From: Apoderus coryli
Lineage: Eukaryota; Arthropoda; Insecta; Coleoptera; Attelabidae
NCBI GenBank assembly: GCA_911728435.2
Contig: OU452205.1
Coordinates: 13,150,260 to 13,214,259, forward strand
Direction of reading: 5' to 3'
DNA length: 64,000 nt
Of this stretch, positions 36,199 to 47,886 are shown one piece after another. Position numbers and translations under genes: made by a program. The number at the start of each line of letters is the position of its first letter. The stretch's first letter is position 1. The notes under the pieces are model-generated. The model saw only the letters and a program-made list of their open reading frames with translations, was not told the origin of the DNA and did not search any database.

Positions 36199-36450
36199 AC
36201 AGATTGCAAGAGAAACAATTCTTGTTAGTCAGTGAACGTTTCGGCAATGCACAATTGCCTTCGTTAGGTACATTTTTTAAAAAACGTATCCTGTTCTACA
36301 CAGGCGTTCAATTTTTCATACATTAAAATTGAACGCCTGTGTTGAACAGGAGATGATTTAGTTTTTAAAAAATGCACCTGAAGACGGCAGTTGTGCATTG
36401 CCGAAACGTTGACTGACATGTAACAATAATTGTTTCACTTGCAATCTGTT
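36199..36450. mobile_element. Palindromic element with ~125-bp arms
   Basis: Left arm (from ACAGATTGCAAGAGAAACAA) and right arm (to TTGTTTCACTTGCAATCTGT) are inverted copies meeting near 36326. The inner part GAACGCCTGTGTTGAACAGG is nearly perfect. The right arm contains a CTGAAGA...GAAAC motif with a 4-bp GGCA/TGCC stem. Confidence 0.8.
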
Positions 36451-36510
36451 AAAAAAATCTATTATGAAATAGTAAAGCCGAGTTCTAGAAAAGAAAAATA
36501 TATATATATA

Positions 36511-37412
36511 CAGTGTGTCCCAGGATAGATGTAACAAGAGGTGTGAAGGACACAAAATTTTTGAATTTTTGGAATGACATTTGGGAAATGAGTCCTGCTT
36601 GCTTTAAAACTAAGGTACCCAAAAAATGAGTTAAATCCATGTTGTACAGGGTGTTTTATAAACAAATTTATAAAAATCATCATCAACGGAGTGTCTTTAT
36701 ATTACAATATACGCCAAAATTCTACTAAGAAAAGTTGTTTAGAATGCAATTTCATATCCCCGTACCAAATTTCAGTAATATAAAAGCATATTTTTGGAAA
36801 AAATACTTTTTTGCAATAATTAATATTTGAATCATAATATGACAAATACTTTTTTATTTAGAATGTGATGTTATTTTTGTTTATGGGGTCGTCTCAAACA
36901 GTTGGTTTATGCTGAACCACTTCCTAATGATGCAGCAATATTACTGGAAAGAATTATTAGAAATTTTCAAACTCGTTAATTTTAGAACAAATTTCAGAAA
37001 AGTTTTAAGGAAGATTCAGACGAAGGATCGAAAGATGTGCGGATATGGGCGGTGATTATATTGAATAAATGTTTATACAAAATATTAAACCTATTGCTAA
37101 TTACCCAGTTTGTTTATACGTTTGTTGTCTCAATTTTGATATTTATTATGTGTTGCAATGTTTATGTAGCGTTTGCTGTAGGATACAAAATAAAATAGTA
37201 CGAAGTATTCTATGATAATACTAATGATTGAAAACTAAAATTTTTTCCAAAAATATGCTTTTATATTCTTGATATTCCGTGCGGGGATGTAAAATTACAT
37301 TAAACAACTTTTGTTAGTAGAATTTGGCGCAAAGTGTAAAATAAAGACACTCCAAAATTCAAAGATTTTTTGTCATTCAGACGTCTTGTTACATCTATCC
37401 TGGGACACACTG
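36511..37412. mobile_element. Long-TIR foldback element
   Basis: Ends CAGTGTGTCCCAGGATAGAT and its reverse complement, flanked by TA-rich sequence. Inverted homology extends about 250-300 bp on the left and 180 bp on the right with gaps. The centre (36800-37230) has no domain. Confidence 0.8.
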
Positions 37413-37879
37413 TATATGTAAAATATATTTTATTTATTTTGCAGATATTTATCACCGTCGCGGTCGTCGGTTCCATCCGTAATAGTAATGTGTTTGTGTA
37501 TGTGAAAAAAAAAAACGTTCTGCGATTTCTAATCTTGTCGAGCTACTTACGTTGTTCATCCAAGTGTGACTTTGCAAAAAAATTCGTGCTTTGATCTACG
37601 TGAAGCTTGACTATTGGTATGGAAAATGGTATGCAGGAGTATAAGCAAAGGAAGGAGTATTAGGTGTAAGTTACTTTAATTTTAATTTGGTAACATTTTA
37701 AGGATGAACGACGTGAGGGTACATAGCCTGCAGCTCGAAATAACAACGTTTTTGGAATTTTACTTTATGTGACTAAGAGTAGACTAATTACACAGGCGAA
37801 GCCCTTATACCACAGCATAATGGATCTTTATGCTGGGCCCGTACCTTGTGCCGTATATATGAATATGCATAGAATATAT

Positions 37880-38432
37880 TAACATACGAGAGTGGTTTGA
37901 TCAGTTACAAGGAAAACTATTTATTATTATTTTTTGAAAAAACATTTTATTTTTCGCGTTTGTTTCAACGGTGACCTCTTTATTCGATCCGAATCTCCAA
38001 CCACTCAGCCAATTCTTCATGTTTGTCAACAGAAAATAGTCGGAGGGGGCTAAATCTGCAGAATATGGCGGATCAGGTAGCAGTTGTTAACATAATTGGT
38101 GAATTTTTGCTATGGAGCCTACACACATATGCATTGTTCTGATAAACTCATGTCTCATCTACGGTAAAGAAACGGCGCAAGAACTGGTTTGGATTGTCGC
38201 CGAACGTCCTTAAAGACTCCTTTCAAGTGGTCACACGGTTGTGTTTATGGTCGATCGTGACTATTAACCATCGTGCGGACAGCTTTTTCACATCGAAATA
38301 TTCTTGTAAAATGTGATGCACACGCTCAGTTGAGATGTCTATACATGCAGCCTCAGTCAACTCACGCACTTTCAATCTTCGCTCGTTCAATATCATTCCA
38401 TAGATTTTATTGGTAATTTCTCGGCGACAACT
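37880..38432 (-). pseudogene. mariner transposase remnant in unit C
   Basis: Same position in the unit and same end (TACGAGAGTGGTTTGAT) as in unit B. Minus-strand traces of the N-terminal 'MILNERRLKVRELTEA' and the 'HDCLDPPYS'-like C-terminal part remain, with more indels. Confidence 0.6.
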
Positions 38433-40827
38433 TATTTATTACATACAAAGACGTAGTTATTTAGAGCTACAGGATAGTGTACAAGACTCGCGAGCGGGAT
38501 AAACTGAAAATCTTATTCCATTCAAAATTTTACTTGCGTAGAACAATATATTTAAATTTAGCAATCCTGTACCTAATTTCTAAAAGTAGTTGTAAAAGCT
38601 TGTCAAAAAATTATTTATATTCCATTAAATTATTTATAGAACCAATTTTTTGAAAGACCAATCTCATCCTATGTTACGAATGACAATTATTTAAATTCAA
38701 TTTAAAATATTCTTTCAACTGAGGTAATTTTTTATAGTACATTTGGTTAAATCTGAGAAACAATTATTTCAAAACTTAACCTCAACTCAATGGCATGTGC
38801 AGGAATCATTTAATCGTCAAAATATGTCTCTTCTCTTAGATTACACAATAATTTATTCTTCTAATAATTGTATATTTTTAAATTAAAAAGGAACTTGCTT
38901 AGAAGTAACTTAATTTTAACTTCTGTTATTTTCATTTAGGAAATCAAACAATTTTTAATTTTAAATATTTTCAATTCATTTTATTTTACGACATACGAGT
39001 ATTTCGCACAACTTTATCGAGTGTGTGTAGGTACTATAAGGATTAGGGATGACAATTTGTTTTCCATAATATACTATATGGTTTGGGTGCAAAATGATCT
39101 TATGTGTTTAAATACAAAGGCAATAAGTAATAATGTACTTCAAACGGTATAAATGCTCAAAAATTATTTGCGTCTTTAAGGAGTAAGCGATATCAACGGA
39201 ATTATTTACATCGTTTTGACTAATTTATATTTTAAATTATTTCAGTTTAAGGAATATTTTGAATGGACTGTAGTATTCTGACCATTTGTTCAAATGTCTA
39301 AAACTTTATATCTTTCTTTTAAATGACTGTATAATTTGTTAAAACACTTTTTTTTTGTTTACATTTTTTCAGGAGTGCCCATAGGCCCTAGTTTAGTTAG
39401 GTTAAGCATTGAATGGATTGGAGTGAAGCTTAATGCAGAAGTGTTAGTCACATGGTAGGTAACTTCGTTAATATTTGGCATAATTATTTTATATTAGAAA
39501 AAAACAGAAAAACAATCTGAATAAGTTGATAACTTCGGTATATTTTAAATTTTTCTTTCTTTGTTACAGATATTTAAAATGATACAACGTTCGCCGGTAA
39601 CGCGTAAATCAAAATTAGTGAGTTTTTTTATTTGCTCCTCGGAACTGTGGACTTTTGTAAGTTTTTGAGGTGGCAATTACGATTTTCGAAGTCGTTAAAT
39701 TAATAAGTAGCTCGGCTCGTGATTGTACTGTCGAAAGAAACGAAAATAAGGATTTCTATTGGACAATAGCAGATGGAAGCGTGGTAAAGAATTCCTGGAT
39801 TTGAAGAGGAGAGGATATTCGAAACACTTCAGGTGTAAGTGAATTTAAAAATATTTGTATATACGAGTATTGCTGTTGACGAAGAAAGGAGTACCTACTA
39901 TTTGTTCATTATCATCCTCTTACAATTAACAACTTTACCACAAAAGATTAATAGCTGCTTGCATCTGATTGTTTGTTTATAACTTTTTTTTTAAATTATC
40001 GCGTACATTCAAAATCATTTTACAGATAACCAAAGTATTTACTGTTCAATCATATTCAGAAAATATTAAGGTTGTCCACGCAATTAACAGATACCTCTCC
40101 GTTCAACCTATTTATAATAGTTTTACTTTTTTGCAGGAGTGCTCTCCAGTAAATGTTTTTCAGAACCATAGGAAACAGAAAAGATACAGTAATGAATATA
40201 GGAAGAACATTCAAGGCTGCTCTTTTTGAAGTTATAAGATTCAAAGTTTCTAGTTTCAGAATGTTTTAGTTAAGTTTAAACGAGTAATTGTTTTCCATCA
40301 ATGTATGTTATGGTTACACACTCCTTTAAAATCATAAATATTTCCAAATTTCTAGTTTGTGTATCATCAATTTTTAAATGAAAACTTAAAAATTAATCAT
40401 AAATAAATTTCAATAAAGTTAGAATTTCAAGAGAGCAGCCTTAATTAACTCTCAGATTAAATTGATCGACATAATGAACATCACAAAGCCACAAAATGAA
40501 TTTATGAATTCTCAAACATGATTAACTTAAATCAGGTTGGTTTATTAATAATTTTGCTTTGACTGTGAAAATTAAAACCAATTGCTTTTGCAGATAGAGT
40601 TATTCTGTAACGAATTTGGCAAAGTGTGGGTTATTCATTCCAAACAATGGGAATGTTGATGAGAAGAGGCAAAATTAGCGAAGAAACATCAGCTGCGACA
40701 CTGTTACAACCCGAAATGAATCTACATACTCAAATATGTTCGTTTTTTGCAGGTTAGTTTTATCCTATATAATACTCATAATTACAATAAATAACTTTAC
40801 TTCCTAATAAGTGCCATCACAAAAAAA

Positions 40828-40965
40828 ATGACAACTAGTGCGAAAACAGAGGATGTTCACCAAAATGGTTCTGCTCTGCCACTTAACCCTGTTTTTCCTA
40901 AAGTAACATGGAGACAGTTACAAAAAAAGGAAAACTCCACATACACAATTTTATTTATATTATAA
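40828..40965 (+). other. Shared 45-codon ORF, copy C
   Basis: MTTSAKTEDVHQNGSALPLN... to KKENSTYTILFIL and stop. The counterpart of 33283-33420; length and stop are conserved. Confidence 0.35.
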
Positions 40966-42681
40966 TATATAATATAGTCCTGAAAATTTATACAGGGTGT
41001 GTTTCAACATCTACTTGTTTTAGTAACAAGCGGATAGGTTAGATCACGAACGTTTTGATATATTTTAGTTTAAAATTTAATCAAGTTTGCTGGTCAGATC
41101 TAGCAGATATGTTTGCTTCCTTACTATGAATTTAAATTAGGATAAAGGGAACAAAAATGAAATCTACAAATTCTCTTCTAACAGTGTTTAAATCTATTCT
41201 GGTCGAACTTGTCATAAGCTTTTTCGAGTTTAAGATTTTATATTCTCATAGACTAGGTCAGGTATAAAGGAAAATGTTAAATTGTCAAAATTTCGAAAAC
41301 TATGTTTTCGACATCTAATAGAATACTTTATTTTTAATGTCATATAAGATAAAATTACCAAAACATATAGGTTCCATTTGAAAAAGTTGACTTTTGACTG
41401 TTTTTTCAATTTAATTTTTAATCTTATTTTGAGACCACATTGTACCATTAAAAATACTAATAATAATAACGTGGTGTTACGAATGTTGTTAAAAGAAACC
41501 TTTTTATACAAGAATCTTTATGCACATTAATTAGGTATTTAAAATTAAGGACAAATAACGACTTTTTGTCGACCTCAACCGCCATTTTAGACGTAGGTAT
41601 AACTTTAAATATTTCAAAAACGGCTAGGCTTACGTACATTACACATAAATTATTTATTTATAATTATTATTATACTAGCTTTTTAGACAGCATCCAAAAA
41701 ATGTAATAATATATAGACTGTTCTACTTGAAATAAGCAGGTTGAAATCAAATTCCATTATAACCGGAACTGCAATTATCTTGAAAATATTTTTGCGATGT
41801 GGCCCTCATCGACTTTAGTATACCCCTAGATGTTCATAATTATAGTTTTCCCAATACCTATCGTCAAAGATTAATTGGTGTATATTAATCTTTGCTATCG
41901 TGATTACTCCTGCAAAGACAAATAGATAGGTATAAGTTATTGTAAAATTTTATCCAAATATATTTTCCAGAAACATAGTGTCGGGAAAGATGACTTAGTT
42001 GTTTATATTCTCGGTGAATTTTTTTTCTGCTTTTGTATTAATATTTGTACTATTTTAAAATATTTTATAGAACTACAGTTGAATTGTATGTACTTTTTTA
42101 TGTATATCTGGTACGGCTATTTATCGGTTTTTCTTTTCTGCGGAGTATATTTCAATACCTTTACAATTTTTTTTATGTTTTCAATATTATTTTGTTCAGT
42201 ATAATATAATCTTTTAATGAACTGTAAGGGTGTGATATAGTTTCTTTTTTTCTTTGCAGATATTTATCACCGTCGCGTCGGGGCCGTCGGGTCCACCGCG
42301 TAATAGTAATGTGTTCGAGTATGTAAAAAAATACGTTATGCGATTTCTAATCTTGTCGAGCTACTAATTGTATGACTTTGCGAAAAAATTAGTGCTTTGA
42401 TCTACGTGAAGCCGAGTATTGGGTATGGAAAATGGTATGCAGGAGTATAAGCAAAGGAAGGAGTATTAGGTGTAAGTTATTTTAAATTTAGTATTGATAA
42501 CTTTTTAAGGACGAACTGGGTGAGGGTACAATAGTCTGCAGCTCGAAATTACTACTTTTTTGGGACTTTTCCTTATGTGATTTATATTAGACAGGCGAAG
42601 CCCATACCACAGCAATAATATATCTTTATGCTGTGCCCGTACCTTGCGCCGGATATATGCATATACATAGAATATATTAAC

Positions 42682-43230
42682 ATACGAGAGTGGTTTCAGT
42701 TACAAAGAAAACTATTTATTTTATTAGAAAAAAGCATTTTATTTTTCTACATAATTTTCTTTTAATAATAATAATAATAAAGGCTTTATTGTGAAATGTA
42801 TATCTTACAAATGGCGAAGTTGAAGCCAATGCTTCTTCACTTACGTTAACTAGATTTAACAAAGTTAACTCATCTACGCTAACAAAACGGCGCAAGAACT
42901 CGTTTGGATTGTGGCCGAACGTCCTCAAACACTCCTTTCAAGTGGTCACACCGTTGTATTCAAAGTCGATCGTGAGCATCGCGGCAACCACCGCGCGGGA
43001 AGCTTTTGCACATCGAATATGATGCACGCGCTCAGTTGAGATGCCTATAGCCTCAGGCAACTCACGCACTCTCAATCTTCGATCGTTCAACATCATTCCA
43101 TCGATTTCGGTAGTAACGACTTCTTTTGGACGACGTGAACGTTCAGCGTCACTTGCACTCGTGCGGCCACAACGGAACTCGGTTAACAACTTTTTAACCA
43201 TTAAAATTGACGGTTCAGAGGCTCCATGAT
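42682..43230 (-). pseudogene. mariner transposase N-terminus in unit D
   Basis: Best preserved of the mariner remnants. The minus-strand frame 43201-42938 reads 'VKKLLTEFRCGRTSASDAE', 'RRPKEVVT', 'RLRVRELPEAIGISTERVHHI', the helix-turn-helix of a mariner transposase. The catalytic part is lost, and a LINE 3' fragment sits inside at 42762-42880. Confidence 0.8.
42762..42880 (-). mobile_element. LINE 3' end fragment
   Basis: (AAT)n followed by AAAGGCTTTATTGTG and 'GGCGAAGTTGA', the same 3' end as the LINE at 34591-36096. Confidence 0.7.
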
Positions 43231-43718
43231 ATGTATCAATGATTTCGGTAATGGTTGTAAGTTTCAGTTATATAATTTTATGATTTTTTGGAATGCACAG
43301 CTAGGTATGTTAAAAATAGTCTAATTATTGACCACATAAGAACAAAAATCCAAAAAAGTAGTTATTTAGAGCTGCAGGATGATGTACCAGCCCCGCGACC
43401 GGGATAAGCTGAAAATCTTATTATTTGATTCATTATTTTTCTTGCTTATATGAACATATTTAAATTTAGCAGTCTTTTACCTGATTTCTAAAAGTAGTTG
43501 TAAATGCTTGTCAGAAAATTATTTATAGAAGCAATTTTTTGAAAAACTAATTTCAACCCATGTTACGAATGACATACAATTATTTAAAAAAGAACAGCAA
43601 TTCAAAATTTTCTTTCAACTGAGATAATTAATTAACCATAAATTAATGGTGCACAGTGGCTAATGTATATTTGTCAATTTGATTTCGGTAATTTTGGTCG
43701 AACGTTTTCTACTTGTGT

Positions 43719-46222
43719 ACGAGGAACTGTACATACTTCTACCATAAGTAGAGGCACGTTAGGGGATTATCAAATGACCATTAAAAAATGTCTCCTTGTT
43801 TTGATTATTAATATACAGGGAGAATTATGGATTTTCACCAAAACAATGTTTCGTTTATCTTTTCAATGATTAAGTCGATTTATCTCATTTTTTTATAAAA
43901 GTGTGTATTGGTTTCTGGCAACTAACTGACATACTCAGAATTGAAAAAATCCAGGTCCGTCTTCGAGAAAATTTGTGGGACTGTTTCATATTCAACACTT
44001 CACCCTATATATGATTTTTCAAAAATCTGATATAATTTTTTCAGAGAGCATAAATAGACAGTTAGACCTGGGTAGTTGAATTTTTTGTTACACTCACCTC
44101 ACATTTCCAATTAAAGATTTATTTTAGAGCCAAATTGAAAATTGGCAATAATGGAGTATCTTACTGTACAATAATGTTTAGTTATTAAAAAGAAAACTTC
44201 AAAATTGACACAAACGACACACACTGTGCTCCAATATGGTAAATACCATCTTTTGAATTGATTTACAGGGCCGGATTTAAAAATCTGGCATATCTGGTTC
44301 ATACCAATAATTCACCCTGTATGTAACTTTTTCCACCCGTAATAGACAGAAAACAGATAAAAAATGATTGTAATAACCTAGTTTTGTTATTTGTTTGAGG
44401 AAAACTCATGTGTCTTATTTTAATCGGAATGAAATGACCAAGCCAGGGAAATGTTTATTCATAAATTAAGAAATAAAATAAAAAACAATAAGCAAACAAT
44501 AAAACAGTTTTAACAATGCGGAACAAAGTAAAAAACAATTTAATAAACATTACAATTATAAAAGATGTTCAAAATGAAATCCATCTGCCTTAATACACTT
44601 TTTTCGACGACTGTTTTAGAATATAGATATTCTGATGTCAATAACTGTTACAGAATATTGAATATTCCGTAATAGTGTTACAGAATGACGTATTAAGGGT
44701 TGCCTATAACATTAGCGGAATTTATAATTACACAGCGGTGTTTTAGCGTAATTAATAAATATTCGTATCTCTAGAAATGGGTCAGATATATTTAAAATCT
44801 ATATATCAACTGTTTCACTTTTCAATATAATATCTTATTGCAATTTTTTTAAGTGTTTACATTTAAGTTTTGACAGAAGGACAAATTGTGGAATTTGTTT
44901 GACATATATGTCATTATTTGAAAGTCTCTTATGTGTAATTCTTTATTTATATTATTTATCAGATATCTACTTATACACATTGAGTTAAGTTATTAATTAT
45001 ATTATCTTGGTTTTGAAGTTTTAAAAGTACCTACCTATATAAATTGTTATAGAACTGATTCAATATAATATCTAGCGAAGAAGAGCTATAATTGGTACCT
45101 CTCCTGAGATTAGGGAATTAAGTTACAGTCGTAGAAAAAGTATAGTCTGTAACACGTGAGGAATCAGCTATTCTGAACTCGTGGACCGTCACCCTCGCCT
45201 GTCAGCTCGGATGACAAATTTCCACTCGTTCAGAATATGCCACATTCCACACTTGTTACAGAATATACTATTCTTGACGAATGTTTAAATGTGTAATGAA
45301 CTTTCTGATTGTCAGTGTGTCATTTCTGGTAATATTGCAACAGTGAATAATTCTGTTAATGAGCTGTTGTGTTTTATAATCGTAATGTTTATTAAATTAT
45401 TTTTTACTTTGTTTCCATTGTTAAAACTGTTTTATTGTTTGGTTATTGTTTTTTATTTTATTTCTTAATTTATGAATAAACATTTCCCTGGCTTGTTCAT
45501 TTCATTCCGATTAAAACAATTAGACACATGGGTTTTCCTCAAACAAATAAGAAAACTGGGTTATTACAATCATTTTTTATCTGTTTTCTGTCTATTACGG
45601 GTGGAAAAAGTTACATACAGGGTGAATTATTGGGATGTACCAGATATGCCAGATTTTTAAATCCGGCCCTGTAAATCAATTCAAAAGATGGTATTTACCA
45701 TATTGGAGCACAGTGTGTGTCGTTTGTGTCAATTTTGAAGTTTTCTTTGTAATAACTAAACATTATTGTACAGTAAAATACTTCATTATTGCCAATTTTC
45801 AATTTGGCTCTAAAATAAATCTTTAATTGGAAATGTGAGGTGAGTGTAACAAAAAATCCAACTACCCAGGTCTAACTGTCTATTTATGCTCTCTGAAAAA
45901 ATTTTTGAAAAATCATATACAGGGTGAAGTGTTGAACATGAAGCAGTCCCACAAATTTTCTCGAAGACGGACCTGGATTTTTTCAATTCTGAGTATGTCA
46001 GTTAGTTGCCAGACACCAATACACACTTTTATAAAAAAATGAGATAAATCGACTTAATCATTGAAAAGATATGACGAAACATTGTTTTGGTGAAAATCCA
46101 TAATTTACCCTGTATATTAATAATGAAAACAAGGAGACATTTTTTAATGGTCATTTGATAATCCCCTAACGTGCCTCTACTTATGGTAGAAGTATGTACA
46201 GTTCCTCGTGACTCACCCTGTA
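43719..46222. mobile_element. Giant palindromic foldback element, copy 2
   Basis: Inverted arms of about 850 bp (43719-44570 and 45375-46222) are homologous to copy 1; the left tip is lost. Both arms include the 'HFEHLL' transposase C-terminus trace. The 800-bp interior (44570-45375) is a nested insertion absent from copy 1. Confidence 0.8.
45145..45266. repeat. Imperfect hairpin inside foldback copy 2
   Basis: Arms TCTGTAACACGTGAGGAAT... and ...ATTCCACACTTGTTACAGA pair over about 40 positions, with a loop near 45191-45217. Probably a nested MITE. Confidence 0.7.
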
Positions 46223-46241
46223 TATTATTCTTAAAAAAATT

Positions 46242-46277
46242 AAAAACATTCGCTTCCCACCTGAAGCGAATGTTTTT
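46242..46277. repeat. Perfect 15-bp hairpin, 6-nt loop
   Basis: AAAAACATTCGCTTC (46242-46256), loop CCACCT, and its exact complement (46263-46277). Followed by a (TA)n run at 46317-46336. Confidence 0.85.
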
Positions 46278-46379
46278 TCCAACTTACAAACGTTCGTTTT
46301 CTTCATTTGGCTTTTCTATATATATATATATATATGCATTTATTCCATTTCTGGTTTTTCTTTATAATAATCGTAATAA

Positions 46380-46960
46380 AATAAGAGACAGCAGGGACAG
46401 GCAATTGTACTATCTCACAACCCTCAGGACTCACGGGCCGCCACTTTTAGTTAGCACACATTATACTAATAGGAGAACGTAGAAGCACATTCGTCCTTGC
46501 TCTGTCAATGTGAAAAGTCTGGTTATATCGACCCTCCATTCTTGAAACACTAACACTTTTCCAAGCATATCAGGACAATCTATTTTACCATGCAGAAGCT
46601 TACATAAGAATACAATTGAATATAAAATTCTTCTTGCCTCCAAGCTTTGTACATTGAATCGATTTAACAGTATGGTATGGCGATATCCCTTTCAGGATAA
46701 ATTCCTTCCTCTTTAAACATTAAGAATTTCAAGAATCTACGTTGGATTTTTTCCATTGTAATTTTGTGTGTATTATAAAAGGGATACCAAACCAATAAAC
46801 CAAACTCAAGTTTAGAACGAATGTAAACATTATATAGAACCATCAAGGAACTAAATTTCTGGTATTTCTAACTATAAAACCATATGCTTTCGGCCTCCGT
46901 TACTTTTATCAAAATTTGATCCATATAACCAAGTCCAGCGTCATCCAACATAACGATTAT
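46380..46960 (-). pseudogene. LINE RT C-terminal fragment
   Basis: Minus-strand frames read 'VLYNVYIRSKLEFGLLVW' and 'MEKIQRRFLKFLMFKEEGIYP' (46846-46664). After a frame shift come 'LEARRILYSIVFLCKLLHGK' and 'IDCPDMLGKV'. This is the conserved region after the RT palm in jockey/CR1-like LINEs. Confidence 0.75.
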
Positions 46961-47886
46961 TTATTTGATAATTGCTTTGCAATACTTTTTTGGGAAACTT
47001 ATATCACACAAATATTTAGATCAGTGTAATTTCTGTAAAGAAAATTGGGGTGTTAAGAGTTTCTGTATAGTCTAATATATGTACCTCTTCACATAAAATT
47101 TTATATTCTTTGTAACAACTTCATTTTTGCGCAACTTATTCCCAGGAGCGACATATTTTAATAATTTAAAAAAAAAAGTTAAAAAACACAAACACATTTT
47201 CTTAGAGGTTTAAATCTCAAAATGTAGAATGATAATGTTAAATATCAGGTTAAAAAACTCCCTATGTAGAGAAGACAAAATATTGTTTTTCCTTAATAAG
47301 TTTTTTCGCTCAGGTTAATAGTTAATGTTGCGAAATAGTATATTGTATTCCTAGGCGGTAAAGTGTCATTTTTTCAGTCTGAAAGGAGAAATGTACTTCT
47401 TGAAGCCTGAAAAAATCACTTTGCCGCCATGGTTTACACATTATTTTTCTGTCGACAATTATAGGTAATACAAAAAGAAGAAAATAAAAACATTAGGTAA
47501 ACGTACTAAATAATAATACTCGTAGAATTTATTGCCCAACAGAATAATCCCTTTACAGAGCAATATAACATATTATATTCATAAATAATACAAAACTCTA
47601 ATAATTAATGATTTAACAAACTTCGCAAGGAAAAAAACCTCACAATATAAAGGCAGCCGGAGTACTATTATTAACTAAATATAACTAATTAAACAAACTT
47701 AATCTGTATTGTTTGTTATACCTATTTATGTGAAATATGGGACTTTGAATTATACAATAATTAGTAAAAGTGATTCCCTGTGTAGATAAAGTTGTAGCCG
47801 CTCTGTAATATTATTACTTGTTAAAGCTGATGATGAAATTTTGTTCGAGGCTACAGCTGATAAACCATGAGTAATTATTGAGCTTT
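46961..47886. other. Gene-free stretch with a hairpin
   Basis: No gene. A hairpin at 47354-47428 has arms GGCGGTAAAGTGTCATTTTT / ...AAAAATCACTTTGCCGCC around a 28-nt centre; MITE-like. Confidence 0.45.

Larger units (their letters stand above)
36097..41690 (+). repeat. Tandem exon-module unit, copy C
   Basis: E1 37445-37665, E2 39373-39454, E3 39570-39656, donor after 39834, E5 from 40137, E6 40594-40752, and the ORF module 40828-40965. Splice-like borders match copy B. E2 and E3 remain open; E5 gives 'ECSPVNVFQNHRKQ...' with a stop at the same place as in B. Interrupted by a palindrome and a long-TIR element (36199-37412) ahead of E1, and by a mariner remnant. Confidence 0.8.
41691..43655 (+). 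repeat. Tandem exon-module unit, copy D (truncated)
   Basis: Begins with the same ATATATAGACTGTTC head as copies A and B. E1 is at 42260-42471 with the TTTGCAG acceptor and GTAAGT donor. The copy ends near 43655, before E2, where unrelated sequence leading into the second giant foldback element starts. A short hairpin with CAAAGATTAAT arms lies at 41865-41894. Confidence 0.75.
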
